Under the pieces are notes generated by a model. That model was given only the letters and a program-made list of their open reading frames with translations. It ran no database searches and was not told the DNA's origin. A DNA stretch of 64,000 nucleotides from the NCBI RefSeq assembly GCF_020149935.1, contig NZ_CP083757.1, forward strand, positions 1,612,001 to 1,676,000, read 5' to 3'. The stretch's first letter is position 1. The number at the start of each line of letters is the position of its first letter. Shown piece after piece: positions 14,669 through 24,261 of the stretch. Origin of the DNA: Marinilongibacter aquaticus (GTDB lineage: Bacteria; Bacteroidota; Bacteroidia; Cytophagales; Spirosomataceae). The translations under genes and the position numbers were made by a program.

Positions 14669-17194
14669 ATGCTCAGATCTTCTTTAGGAAACATAGGCCA
14701 TTTGGCCACAATTCTTGCTTTTGTAAGTGCACTTATTGCCACATACGCGTATTGGCAAGGAAGCAAAAACGAAGAAAACGATAAAGTGTGGAGGAAATTC
14801 GGAAACCAGATTTTTGGTTTTCATACGCTTTTTGTGGTCGGAATCTGTGCGGCACTCTTCAGCATTATTTTCAATCATTACTTCGAATACCATTACGCTT
14901 GGGACAATTCTTCGCTTAGCCTGCCTTTGGGCTATGCCATTTCTTGTTTTTGGCAAGATCAAGAAGGTTCATTCCTGCTCTGGATTTTCTGGGATTGTAT
15001 CGTGGGTTTGGCTCTGATCTACTATTTCCACAAATCAAAGAAAACGCAAGTGATGGCTTCTCCCAGCTTAATGATTGTAGCTGGTATTCAAGCCTTCCTT
15101 ACCTCGATGATTTTGGGCGTGATTCTGTTCGGTGATTTCAAATTGGGCAGCTCGCCTTTCCTTACATTGAAAGAGTTGAATCCCGACTTGCCCATCTGGA
15201 CCCTGAATCCCGATTTTGTACCCAAAGACGGCAACGGGCTCAATCCACTTCTCCAAAACTATTGGATGGTTATTCACCCGCCAACCTTGTTCTTGGGCTT
15301 TGCCCTTACCATGGTGCCTTTCGCTTTTGCCATTGCTTCGCTTTGGAAAAGAAAATACCAAGATTGGCTGAAAGTGGCCTTGCCTTGGACACTCCTTGCC
15401 GCAGTGGTTTTGGGTACCGGAATTATTATGGGAGGTGTATGGGCGTATGAAACACTGAGTTTTGGAGGCTATTGGAACTGGGATCCCGTGGAAAATGCAG
15501 TTTATGTACCCTGGCTGGTATTGGTGGCTTCTTTTCACACCATTTTCTTGGCAAGAAAAAGCAGTTCTGCCCTGAAATACTCTTACGTGCTGGTCATTGC
15601 TCAGTTTATCCTAATTCTGTATTCTACATTTTTAACGCGTAGCGGTATTTTGGGGAATGCATCGGTACACTCGTTCACCGATTTGGGCCTTTCTGGCCAA
15701 TTGCTGGTGTATTTACTCAGCTTTTTCTTCGGTGCCATAATCTTGGCCATTTGGCGATGGAAAGAGCTGCCGACCGACGAAAAGGAGGCCTCAATATTTT
15801 CGGCTGATTTTTGGATATTCATCGGTGTATTGGTTTTGAGTTTGGCCGCCTTTCAAGTGATCGTCACCACCTCCATTCCAGTGTACAATAGTGTAGCCAA
15901 ATCGCTTCATCTCGATCTGAACATGGCTTTGCCGAACGATCAAGTGGCCCATTATACGAAATTCCAGATGTGGCTGTTTATCCCAGCTGTTTTCCTCATG
16001 GGCGTAGCCCAATATTTCTGGTGGAATAAAGTAAAAGGGAAAGACTTGAAAACGTTCCTGAATCCACTCATTATTTCTCTCTTGCTTTCTGCCGCTTTGA
16101 TCGCGTCTACAAAAGTGAACAATGTAAAATATGTTGTGCTGATTACGGCTTCGGTATACGGCCTTGTGGCCAACCTGTCGATATTGGGCGAATTGTTCAA
16201 AGGCAAACTGAAAGTAGCTGGTGGAGCTTTGGCCCACATCGGCGTGGCCTTGATGCTCATTGGCATCATGTACTCTTCGGCCTACCAACGCACCGTTTCG
16301 ATCAACACCACGGGCACCGAAATTTTCTCCGATTCGGAAGAAGAGAGCCGAGAAAATGTTTTGCTTTGGCTCAATCGTCCTTATCAATTGCAAAATCTCT
16401 CCATGGATTATGAAGGGCAGTTTGTCGATGTCAGAAATGTACCGGGCTATATCGAGAAAAGATTTGTGCAACCGATCATCGGTTCGGGCTATTTAGGCAT
16501 TGCCAAAGCCCCTATCGTGGACGGTACAGATACGCTGCGTTACCGCGGCGATACCTTGGAATACGAAGCCGAAAACACGTATTACAAAGTGGCCTTTGAA
16601 CGAAAAAATGGCGATAAGTTCAATCTGTACCCGCGTTTTCAGGTAAACGAAAAAATGGGAAATGTGGCTTCGCCAGACATCAAGCATTTTTGGAACAAAG
16701 ACATTTATTCGCATGTGAACTATGTGCCCATCGAAGCGGAAAAAGAATGGTCGGTGCCGATGGAATATCAAGTGGCTCTGAAAGACACATTCTTCCTGAA
16801 CGACTATGTTGCAATATTGGACGACGTGATGGGCATCAACGAAGTGGACGGATTAAAACTTCAACCAGGCGATGCGGCGGCAATGGCCAAACTCCGAATT
16901 CTCGAGCGTGACGGCGAAAAAACAATGAGCCCCACATTCGTGATCAAAGACCGTCAGGTGTGGAGCAAACCGGTGGTCAGCAATGAGCTGGGCCTAAGGG
17001 TACAATTGAGTCATATCGACCCGCAAACGGGTTTGTTCTCCTTTTCCATTTCCCGTTCGGAAAGAGAATACATTGTACTTAAAGCCATCGAAAAACCTTT
17101 CATCAATTTGCTTTGGATTGGCATAATATTGATGATCATTGGCATGTTCGCTGCCACTTTCAGACGCTTTAATATTGCAAACCGGACAGCTTAA
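14669..17194 (+). CDS. CcmF/CcsA-type cytochrome c assembly protein
   Basis: An 841-residue polytopic membrane protein of the heme-handling family that delivers heme to apocytochrome c. The diagnostic WWD-type motif is seen as WNWDPVENAVYVPW near residue 268, flanked by VIHPPTLFLGF (about 200) and TFLTRSGILGNASVHSF (about 315). These histidines are the expected heme ligands. A long periplasmic region (about 550-800) precedes a last membrane helix. At this length it resembles CcmF more than CcsA/CcmC. The start at 14669 follows a -7 element. Other ccm genes are not adjacent. Cytochromes needing this enzyme include the MbnH-like protein in this window. Confidence 0.88.
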   Translation: MLRSSLGNIGHLATILAFVSALIATYAYWQGSKNEENDKVWRKFGNQIFGFHTLFVVGICAALFSIIFNHYFEYHYAWDNSSLSLPLGYAISCFWQDQEGSFLLWIFWDCIVGLALIYYFHKSKKTQVMASPSLMIVAGIQAFLTSMILGVILFGDFKLGSSPFLTLKELNPDLPIWTLNPDFVPKDGNGLNPLLQNYWMVIHPPTLFLGFALTMVPFAFAIASLWKRKYQDWLKVALPWTLLAAVVLGTGIIMGGVWAYETLSFGGYWNWDPVENAVYVPWLVLVASFHTIFLARKSSSALKYSYVLVIAQFILILYSTFLTRSGILGNASVHSFTDLGLSGQLLVYLLSFFFGAIILAIWRWKELPTDEKEASIFSADFWIFIGVLVLSLAAFQVIVTTSIPVYNSVAKSLHLDLNMALPNDQVAHYTKFQMWLFIPAVFLMGVAQYFWWNKVKGKDLKTFLNPLIISLLLSAALIASTKVNNVKYVVLITASVYGLVANLSILGELFKGKLKVAGGALAHIGVALMLIGIMYSSAYQRTVSINTTGTEIFSDSEEESRENVLLWLNRPYQLQNLSMDYEGQFVDVRNVPGYIEKRFVQPIIGSGYLGIAKAPIVDGTDTLRYRGDTLEYEAENTYYKVAFERKNGDKFNLYPRFQVNEKMGNVASPDIKHFWNKDIYSHVNYVPIEAEKEWSVPMEYQVALKDTFFLNDYVAILDDVMGINEVDGLKLQPGDAAAMAKLRILERDGEKTMSPTFVIKDRQVWSKPVVSNELGLRVQLSHIDPQTGLFSFSISRSEREYIVLKAIEKPFINLLWIGIILMIIGMFAATFRRFNIANRTA

Positions 17195-17210
17195 AGATTC
17201 GCTGAACTAA

Positions 17211-17276
17211 AAGGCCTGCTTGTGATCCGAAATGCAATTCGACTTGTTTGCATTTGAACTCGCAAGCGGGCTTTTT
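17211..17276 (+). terminator. Nested hairpin terminator after the CcmF-like gene
   Basis: Outer stem GCCTGCTTG (17214-17222) / CAAGCGGGC (17263-17271) with one G-T pair. Inner perfect stem AAATGCAA (17230-17237) / TTGCATTT (17248-17255). A five-T run follows at 17272-17276. Confidence 0.65.
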
Positions 17277-17522
17277 CCATTCTTAGCCGGAAACGCAATA
17301 CACTCTATTGGAACTCCTTTTATCCGTTTGCTTTGAGTGTGTTTAAACCTGATTATTCCAGAAGTGTTTTCTGCCACCTTTTGCCACCATAAAAAGGCAC
17401 CAAGATTCTGAAATTGGGAGTCAAACAAAGAGCATATCTCAGCAAGAATTCAGCTATCCGTTTAAGCCGAACATCCTTTTTTGGGGCACTTCCATTCAAT
17501 TTTGATGACTTGCAGTAAGGGC

Positions 17523-17558
17523 AAAAAAAAGCGGGGCGATTTTCATCGCCCCGCTTTT
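17523..17558 (-). terminator. Strong terminator of the TonB-dependent receptor gene
   Basis: Perfect 14-bp stem AAAAGCGGGGCGAT (17527-17540) / ATCGCCCCGCTTTT (17545-17558) with loop TTTC. Read on the minus strand it is followed by an eight-T run. It is 22 bases past the receptor stop codon and could act in both directions. Confidence 0.9.
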
Positions 17559-17580
17559 GTATAATTCTAACTAATTCTAT

Positions 17581-20500
17581 TTAGTTGAAGATATAGCGAA
17601 TACCCACTTGGCTAGTCCATCTTGAGGTGATTCCTGTAGAACCATCAGAAATATTCCAAGGTTTTCCATTAGGTGCATTGAATGACATCAAAGGTGTATA
17701 ATCGCCACTGGCCGCATCTTTAAAGCCTTCAAATGTGATCAACTGATAGCTATCGTTTGAAACATAATACTGGCGTCCCCAGTGCTTATTCAATAGGTTA
17801 CCCACGTTGAAAATGCTCCAGCTCAACTGCAAAGTGTGTTTCTTGCCATTTGCTGTTGTGATATAAAAGTCTTGCAAGATTTTGAAATCAAACACATTGG
17901 TAAAAGGAGCTCTTGATCCATTACGCTCAGCATATTGCCCTCTATGATCATTCAAATATTTATCGGCCTTGATATATGCATCCAATTCTGACCATTGCTG
18001 ATCGGCAGTCGCCGCATCCTTGAATGCAATCTGATCTTTCGATGCCGGAATAAAGATAAGATCGTTTGTTTCAGAACGTCTGTAATCGTTCACCAAGCTG
18101 TTTCTGTAGGTGTAAGAGAAAGGATTGCTTGACTGTCCTGTATAGAACAATGTCAAAGTAGTTGCCGCATGCTTGGCATAATCAAAGCGATACGATACAA
18201 AACCTACCAAACGATGTCCTAAATCGAAATCAGAACGAGAACGAGTCATGTTGTTTCTACCATTCACTGTTTCCATATATCTCCATTGAGATTGGTTCTG
18301 AGAACTTGTAGCTTCATTCAAGATAACCGATTTTCCATAAGTATACGCCAAACTAGCAAACAATTTATCAGAGAATGTCTTCTCCACCTTAGCAGTCAAG
18401 TTATAAGAGTAACCATTCAAATCCTTAGGAGCATTATCCATTAAAATAATGTAAGTATAAGGATTCTGAGTACCAGGAGTGCTTGGATCCAAATCAATTT
18501 GATTTGGAGCAGACCCTGCGGGGTTGTAGATGACTCTGTTGTCAGCTCCTGCAGCATGATAAACTGTACCATTATCCAATGATACATTCTTGTATGCCAC
18601 ATCATTGAAGTTTTTAGTGTAAATACCTTCAGCACTCAACACCCAACCACCTTGCACTTTCTTGTCTACGGCCAAACTTGTTCTCCAAACTTTAGGCAAT
18701 TTGAAATCCTTGGCGATCAAGTTAAGTTCTCCTGAAGGCACTGATACTGTCTGACCGAAATCACTTGCAGTATATTGTTTCGTGTAATCACCTACAAACG
18801 GTAATGTCTTATCCGTTCCGTTAATATTCACTCCACCGATAATCACACCACTGTTAGTGTATACACCACCTGGCCATACCATCGGCACACGACCAAGGAA
18901 AATACCCGTTCCACCTCTAATTTGAAGTGTTTTATCTCCCATCACATCATAATTGAAGCCCAATCGCGGAGATACAGTTATTTTATTGCTTGGCATATAT
19001 CCGGCCTTTGCACCGTTGAGGGGATAAATGCTGTTCACAATATCCATATACTGGCCATTGAAAGTTTTGTCTTCAAAGCCATCTGTTGGGAAAGAATTCA
19101 TATCTACACGAACACCAGCTGACAAACTGAAATTGTTGGTGATATCGAATTTATCGTTTACGAAAACACCGACACGGCTAGATTTGAAATCAGCAGCTGC
19201 TTTTGAACCGTCTCCTGTAATATCGTTTTCCAAAAGTGAATATGAACGAGCATAACTTTGTGGAGTGGCACCATTAAGGAAATCATCCAAAGTATTAAAT
19301 GTATATGATCCGTAGTTCTGACGGATGAACAAATTGTAATAACTACCGAACATTCCATCTACGCCAAACGACAGTGTATGCTTGCCTTTAAACAAGTCCA
19401 ATTTCTCATTGAATGTCAACACTTTAGATGTCAATTCATTGGCCGTTGAGTATTGCTCCGAACCGAACTGCACACGGTCTTTTGTAGACGTTTGATTGAT
19501 CAACACACTTGGGAAATCACCTCCAATTGGGTCTCTATCATCATGTACAGAAGTATAACCAATTAACAATCTGTTCGACATGCTGTTGGTCAAATTACTC
19601 TTCAACTCCAAAGATGTTGAGTTCGTTGTACTTGGGAAGTAAATTCCACTATTCGAAAAGTATATTTGAGAATTTGAAGAATACGAAGGACTAATCGATT
19701 CTCCGTATGTATAACGGTGGCTGACAGACAACTTATGTTTTGAGCTGATATTCCAATCAATCTTCGCGGCCAACTTGTTGCTGTTTGTCTCTCTAGTTAC
19801 ACTGCTGTAAGAACCTGGATCATAATTGTATTTACTGATCAAAGTGTTTCTCAAATTATCGAGATCGCCAGTTGTCAAAGCCCCTTGGTAATTGCTGAAT
19901 GTATAAGGAACTGGGTTTGTTTCACGCTGAATCTCTCCGTTAACAAAGAAAAATAGTTTGTCTTTGATCAAAGCACCACCCAATCGCAAACCCGTTGTAT
20001 AGGAGTTGAATTTATCCAGTTTTGAACGATCGAAATCAGGATCGTCTAACTGCTCATCAGTACCTGGACGCTTTCCAGCCAAGTTTTCGTTTTTGAAATA
20101 ATAGTATGCAGAACCTTCTAGGTTATTTGAACCCGAACGAGTTACGGCATTTATACCTCCACCAGTGAAGCCACTCAAAGATACATCATAGGGAGAAAGA
20201 ACCACTTTGAACTGCTCAATTGCATCCATTGAGATCGGGCTAATACCTGATTGTCCTCCGTTAGTACCGGATGCGGCAAGGCCAAACATATCATTGTTCG
20301 CCGCACCATCAATATAAATAGAGTTAAAACGGTTGTTCTGTCCTGCAACGGAAATTGCTCCATTGCCATCTACCTTTACTTGAGGTGTAAGGCGAAGAAA
20401 ATCTGACAATGAACGTGTAACAGTAGGCAAAGCCATAATTTGCTGATTCGAGATGTTCAACTCAGAGCCTTGTTTGTCTTTGTTAAACACATTGTCTACT

Positions 20501-20871
20501 CTTACAACAACTTCAGACAGCAAGTTGCCCTCCTCACTCATTTTAATATTCAGATCGGCATCCTCTCCCAAAAGAACACTAACAGCTCCTTCAGAATCTT
20601 TAAAACCTACGAAACTCGCCTTAACCACGTAAACACCACTGTTTAAGTTGTTGAAATTGTAGCGGCCATCTTCACGCGTGATCGTAGAATAAACCACTCC
20701 AGTACTGTTGTGAGTAGCCACCACAGTAGCTCCAGGCAATTCCACTCCTTTATCATCGGTGATAAGCCCTTTCAAGCTACCCGTGGTCACTTGAGAAAAG
20801 GCACTTGCAGAAAACAATAGGCAAGCAACTAGCATAAATGCGACTCGCCCAAAAGTAAATTTTTGCATCAT
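17581..20871 (-). CDS. TonB-dependent receptor with carboxypeptidase-regulatory domain
   Basis: A 1096-residue outer-membrane protein. A signal peptide (to about 26) is followed by a carboxypeptidase-regulatory-like beta-sandwich (about 30-110, GSLKGLITDDKGVELPGATV). Next come a plug region (about 125-250, with LPTVTRSLSDFLRLTPQ and GGINAVTRSGSNN) and a long beta-barrel ending in GIRYIFN. The length and layout match OmpA/Oar-like TonB-linked receptors of Bacteroidota. There is no SusD gene next to it, so it is not a classical Sus pair. The ligand is unknown. It has its own promoter and terminator and is probably monocistronic. The initiator may be either of two consecutive ATGs. Confidence 0.92.
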   Translation of the reverse strand: MMQKFTFGRVAFMLVACLLFSASAFSQVTTGSLKGLITDDKGVELPGATVVATHNSTGVVYSTITREDGRYNFNNLNSGVYVVKASFVGFKDSEGAVSVLLGEDADLNIKMSEEGNLLSEVVVRVDNVFNKDKQGSELNISNQQIMALPTVTRSLSDFLRLTPQVKVDGNGAISVAGQNNRFNSIYIDGAANNDMFGLAASGTNGGQSGISPISMDAIEQFKVVLSPYDVSLSGFTGGGINAVTRSGSNNLEGSAYYYFKNENLAGKRPGTDEQLDDPDFDRSKLDKFNSYTTGLRLGGALIKDKLFFFVNGEIQRETNPVPYTFSNYQGALTTGDLDNLRNTLISKYNYDPGSYSSVTRETNSNKLAAKIDWNISSKHKLSVSHRYTYGESISPSYSSNSQIYFSNSGIYFPSTTNSTSLELKSNLTNSMSNRLLIGYTSVHDDRDPIGGDFPSVLINQTSTKDRVQFGSEQYSTANELTSKVLTFNEKLDLFKGKHTLSFGVDGMFGSYYNLFIRQNYGSYTFNTLDDFLNGATPQSYARSYSLLENDITGDGSKAAADFKSSRVGVFVNDKFDITNNFSLSAGVRVDMNSFPTDGFEDKTFNGQYMDIVNSIYPLNGAKAGYMPSNKITVSPRLGFNYDVMGDKTLQIRGGTGIFLGRVPMVWPGGVYTNSGVIIGGVNINGTDKTLPFVGDYTKQYTASDFGQTVSVPSGELNLIAKDFKLPKVWRTSLAVDKKVQGGWVLSAEGIYTKNFNDVAYKNVSLDNGTVYHAAGADNRVIYNPAGSAPNQIDLDPSTPGTQNPYTYIILMDNAPKDLNGYSYNLTAKVEKTFSDKLFASLAYTYGKSVILNEATSSQNQSQWRYMETVNGRNNMTRSRSDFDLGHRLVGFVSYRFDYAKHAATTLTLFYTGQSSNPFSYTYRNSLVNDYRRSETNDLIFIPASKDQIAFKDAATADQQWSELDAYIKADKYLNDHRGQYAERNGSRAPFTNVFDFKILQDFYITTANGKKHTLQLSWSIFNVGNLLNKHWGRQYYVSNDSYQLITFEGFKDAASGDYTPLMSFNAPNGKPWNISDGSTGITSRWTSQVGIRYIFN

Positions 20872-20953
20872 AATGTTTGATTGTTTTGTTTGAAGACTTT
20901 GAAATTGATAGTTGTTTTTTTCGTTTTATAAACCTTGTTTCAAAATTTCGAGA

Positions 20954-20961
20954 CAAAGATA
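20954..20961 (-). promoter_or_regulatory. -7 promoter element of the TonB receptor
   Basis: TATCTTTG on the minus strand, an exact TAnnTTTG, about 83 bases before the ATG, giving a leader of roughly 80 bases. Confidence 0.55.
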
Positions 20962-20991
20962 AACCAATACTTTTTTGTAAATTATGATATT

Positions 20992-21007
20992 AGTATGCTA
21001 CCATACT
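20992..21007. promoter_or_regulatory. 6-4-6 inverted repeat upstream of the receptor promoter
   Basis: AGTATG (20992-20997), CTAC, CATACT (21002-21007), perfect arms, about 35-50 bases upstream of the receptor -7 element. A possible activator or repressor site. Confidence 0.3.
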
Positions 21008-21190
21008 CTTTCTTCAAATATTACAGTTCATCCTAAGGATCAGAATATTATCAAATTGTTAAGCACAAAACAGCCAATCGCACAGGGGTAGAAATACCCT
21101 GCTAAATTTAACAAAAAATTTCAGAATTCTTTACTTCAATCCAATCCTAGCTTTTATACGTAAATAAGCATGAAATCGCCAAAAAACATC

Positions 21191-21958
21191 ATGAAACGAA
21201 TCCATATTCTCATCCTTATTCTGCCACTTTTCAACAGCTGTTTTGCCGTCGACAATTTCGAAAGCACGGCCGAGCCCATCACGCATTCGCTCTGGGATCA
21301 ACTTTTGAAAAAGCACGTGTCCAATACAGGATTTGTCGATTATGCGGGCTTTGCCAAAGACGAAAAAACCTTGGATCAATACCTCGATCTGCTGTCTTCC
21401 AATCCGCCTTCGAAAAGCTGGTCGGCAAACGAAAAACTGGCCTACTGGATCAACGCCTACAATGCCTTTACCGTCAAACTGATTTTGGATCACGCAGACG
21501 AAGGCATCAAAAGCATCAAAGACATCGGCAGCAAAGTCAAAATCCCTTTCGTGAATACACCTTGGGATATAAAATTCATTAAAATCGGGAAAGAAACTCT
21601 TGATTTGAACAACTTAGAACACGGCATTATTCGCAAGCAATTTGCCGAACCCAGAATTCACTTTGCTTTGGTTTGTGCCGCCAAATCATGCCCACCGCTT
21701 CGAAACGAAGCTTATACAGCCCAAAAACTCGACAAGCAATTGGATGATCAGGGCAAGCGGTTCATCAACGATAAGTTTAAAAACCAAGTGTCGGGCAATC
21801 AGCTGAAACTCTCGAAAATATTTTCCTGGTACGGCGGCGACTTCAAAAAATCGGCCAGCGTGATCGACTGGGTGAATCGCTATGCACAAGTAAAGGCGAA
21901 AGCGGGGACAGACATCGCCTATTTGGACTACGACTGGGCATTGAACGGCAAGCTTTAA
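21191..21958 (+). CDS. DUF547 domain lipoprotein
   Basis: A 255-residue exported protein; the lipobox LFNSC puts the lipid cysteine at 17 when the ATG at 21191 is used. An upstream ATG at 21170 would add seven residues. DUF547 signatures are clear: KLAYWINAYNAFTVKLIL, GIIRKQF, HFALVCAAKSCPPLRNEAY and the C-terminal SWYGGDFK. The domain is distantly related to papain-like/transglutaminase folds, and C/H residues in CAAKSCPP are candidate active-site residues. Its function is not established. The DASH cryptochrome gene follows on the same strand after 71 bases with its own -7 element. Confidence 0.88.
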   Translation: MKRIHILILILPLFNSCFAVDNFESTAEPITHSLWDQLLKKHVSNTGFVDYAGFAKDEKTLDQYLDLLSSNPPSKSWSANEKLAYWINAYNAFTVKLILDHADEGIKSIKDIGSKVKIPFVNTPWDIKFIKIGKETLDLNNLEHGIIRKQFAEPRIHFALVCAAKSCPPLRNEAYTAQKLDKQLDDQGKRFINDKFKNQVSGNQLKLSKIFSWYGGDFKKSASVIDWVNRYAQVKAKAGTDIAYLDYDWALNGKL

Positions 21959-22002
21959 AGCCTATTTTAGGGTATCGATAGCGAAAATCGTGAAAAGCCT
22001 AT

Positions 22003-22010
22003 TAGTTTTG
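22003..22010 (+). promoter_or_regulatory. -7 promoter element of the cryptochrome gene
   Basis: TAGTTTTG, exact TAnnTTTG, 19 bases before the ATG at 22030. Confidence 0.5.
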
Positions 22011-22029
22011 TGTCACGATTCCTTTTCTT

Positions 22030-23436
22030 ATGCGAGATATACTATTTTGGTTTAGAAACGACCTGCGTCTACACGACAACGAAGCCTTTATTCGGGCCAC
22101 GGACCTCGGCCGTGTATTGCCCGTTTATGTTATCGATCCTTCTATTTTCGAAGTGACAAAATTGGGTTTCAAAAAAACAGGGAAATACCGCCTGAAATTT
22201 TTACTCGAGTCTTTGCAAGACCTCAAAAACAACTTGCAGCATTTGGGTTCAGACCTTATCGTTCGCATCGGTAAGCCCGACGAAGAGTTGGCCAAAATAG
22301 CCCAGGAGCGAGATGTACTTTATGTGCTCAGCTCGAAAGAAGTGACTCAGGAAGAAACCAACCTCGAATTTGAGCTTTCTCAGCGATTGAAAAGGCTGAA
22401 CATCGACATGGAACTCATATGGCAAGCTACCTTATACCATGTACGCGAGCTGCCCTTGCAAATCAAATTCCTGCCCGACGTCTTCACCGATTTCCGAAAA
22501 ATAATGGACAAGCAATCGGTTATTCGCAGGCTACAGCCTACACCCGAAAAACTGCACAGCATTTCGGATATCGAGCTTGGCGAGATTCCTAAAATGACCG
22601 ATTTCGGTTTTGAAGAAGAAGATGAAAACCTCGAAAACGTGTTTTTCAAAGGTGGCGAAACCGCGGCTCTCGAAAGGCTTGACGAATTCATCTGGAAAAA
22701 GGAAATCATTAAAAACTATAAAGAAACCCGCAATCAACTTCTCGGAAACGATTTTTCTTCAAAGCTTTCGGCCTGGATCAGTTTAGGCTGCATTTCTCCA
22801 CGAAAAATCTATTTCGAAGTGAAACGCTACGAAACGGAAATCCTGAAAAACGAATCGACCTATTGGGTGATTTTCGAATTGATGTGGCGAGATTATTTCC
22901 ATTTTGTTGCCCTGAAATACGGTGTGCGGCTTTTCAAAAAGTGCGGTATAAAACACGACCTGAACAAAACTTGGCGAAAAGACAAAAAGGAGTTCAAAAG
23001 ATGGCGAAAAGGCAAAACGGGCATTCCATTGATCGACGCCAACATGCGAGAACTGCAAGAAACAGGCTATATGTCGAATCGTGGCCGCCAACTCGTAACC
23101 AGCTTTTTCACCAAAGACCTGAAACTCGAATGGTGGTGGGGAGCCATGTATTTCGAAAGCAAACTTATCGATTACGATGTATGCAGCAACTGGGGCAACT
23201 GGAATTACATTGCAGGAATTGGCAATGACCCCAGGCCCAACCGCTATTTCAATATCGCGATGCAAAGTGAAAAATACGATCCGCAAGGCGAATACATCAA
23301 ACACTGGCTTCCGGAATTAAAAGAAGTGCCTGCACACATGCTGCACCATTTCGACAAACAGAAACCCGAAGAGTTGGAACAGTACGGCGTAATTTTGGGA
23401 GAAAATTACCCTCACCCTTTGCTCACCTTACCATAA
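22030..23436 (+). CDS. DASH-family cryptochrome/photolyase
   Basis: A 468-residue flavoprotein with the photolyase N-terminal Rossmann domain (ILFWFRNDLRLHDNEAF at 4-20) and a helical FAD domain. The latter contains SNRGRQLVTSFF, the long WWWGAMYFES segment, and DVCSNWGNWNYIAGIGNDPR near 380-400, the strongest family hallmark. DASH proteins carry FAD and methenyltetrahydrofolate and repair cyclobutane pyrimidine dimers, mainly in single-stranded DNA, under blue light. There is no C-terminal extension. It follows the DUF547 gene but has its own promoter element. Confidence 0.93.
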   Translation: MRDILFWFRNDLRLHDNEAFIRATDLGRVLPVYVIDPSIFEVTKLGFKKTGKYRLKFLLESLQDLKNNLQHLGSDLIVRIGKPDEELAKIAQERDVLYVLSSKEVTQEETNLEFELSQRLKRLNIDMELIWQATLYHVRELPLQIKFLPDVFTDFRKIMDKQSVIRRLQPTPEKLHSISDIELGEIPKMTDFGFEEEDENLENVFFKGGETAALERLDEFIWKKEIIKNYKETRNQLLGNDFSSKLSAWISLGCISPRKIYFEVKRYETEILKNESTYWVIFELMWRDYFHFVALKYGVRLFKKCGIKHDLNKTWRKDKKEFKRWRKGKTGIPLIDANMRELQETGYMSNRGRQLVTSFFTKDLKLEWWWGAMYFESKLIDYDVCSNWGNWNYIAGIGNDPRPNRYFNIAMQSEKYDPQGEYIKHWLPELKEVPAHMLHHFDKQKPEELEQYGVILGENYPHPLLTLP

Positions 23437-23650
23437 AATACGCCATACATCAATTTATGGCCGTTGATATTGCCAATCGACCAATCGTAATGCGAGGGTT
23501 TGAGAGAAGCTCTATATTTGATATTTTTGGATGGCTTTTTAAAACAACCCCTTTTCAGATTTGAGAAGGAAGCTTAAAAAAGCCAATTTTCTGACCAATT
23601 ACCTGTCGGCCCAAAGGCAGACACGCGACCTTTAAAATAAAAACATACAC

Positions 23651-24244
23651 ATGAAAAAATTAGGAACTTTAGTAATTGTTGGCCTTGTCATTCTGTTTGG
23701 CCTATACGGCTGCAATTCGTACAACGGCCTTGTACAAAAAGACAACAAAGTAGACGAGCTTTGGTCGAATGTACAGACCCAATACCAAAGAAGAGCCGAC
23801 TTGATCAACAATTTGGTAAAAACGGTACAGGGAGCTGCCGATTTCGAAAAAAGTACTTTGACACAAGTAATCGATGCCCGTGCAAAAGCCACATCGATGC
23901 AACTCAGTGCCAGCGATCTTACAGAAGAAAATTTAGCGAAATTTCAGGCTGCTCAGGATCAATTGAGTGGTGCCCTGAGCCGGCTTTTGGTAAGCGTAGA
24001 GCGTTATCCCGATTTGAAAGCCAATCAGAATTTTCTTGAATTGCAGGCTCAAATTGAAGGCACGGAAAACAGAATATCTGTGGCCCGAAACGACTTCAAT
24101 GCGGGAGTGAGCGATTACAACCTTTCGGTGCGTACATTTCCCATGAACCTCATGGCCGGTATCTTTGGCTTTGAGCGTAGAGCCTTCTTCAAAGCAGCCG
24201 AATCTGCTCAAGATGCTCCAGACGTGAATTTTGATTTCAAATAA
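23651..24244 (+). CDS. LemA family lipoprotein
   Basis: A 197-residue envelope protein: N-terminal hydrophobic segment with lipobox-like LYGC (C21), then the LemA helical domain with the diagnostic DELWSNVQTQYQRRADLINNL stretch split here at residues 36-56. LemA proteins are widespread and of unsettled function. Genetic context in many bacteria links them to TPM-domain proteins, as here: two TPM genes follow after 17 bases and by a one-base overlap, forming one operon. Confidence 0.92.
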   Translation: MKKLGTLVIVGLVILFGLYGCNSYNGLVQKDNKVDELWSNVQTQYQRRADLINNLVKTVQGAADFEKSTLTQVIDARAKATSMQLSASDLTEENLAKFQAAQDQLSGALSRLLVSVERYPDLKANQNFLELQAQIEGTENRISVARNDFNAGVSDYNLSVRTFPMNLMAGIFGFERRAFFKAAESAQDAPDVNFDFK

Positions 24245-24261
24245 GCCATTCTCAGAAAACT

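Larger units (their letters stand above)
17195..17580. other. 386-base gene-free stretch with two terminators
   Basis: It holds a nested hairpin terminator of the CcmF-like gene at the left and a perfect hairpin terminator of the TonB receptor at the right. Between them (17280-17520) I see no convincing gene, RNA or repeat; a 73-codon minus-strand frame has no recognisable features. Confidence 0.6.
20872..21190. other. Divergent regulatory region of TonB receptor and DUF547 gene (319 bases)
   Basis: AT-rich. It contains the receptor -7 element, an inverted repeat AGTATG-CTAC-CATACT (20992-21007), and a small GGGGTA/TACCCT hairpin closed by a GAAA loop (21085-21100). No gene is seen. Confidence 0.6.

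Noticed and set aside
17207-17428. 73-codon minus-strand frame in the long intergenic region
   Set aside because: No motif or promoter, and it overlaps the terminator hairpin of the CcmF-like gene.
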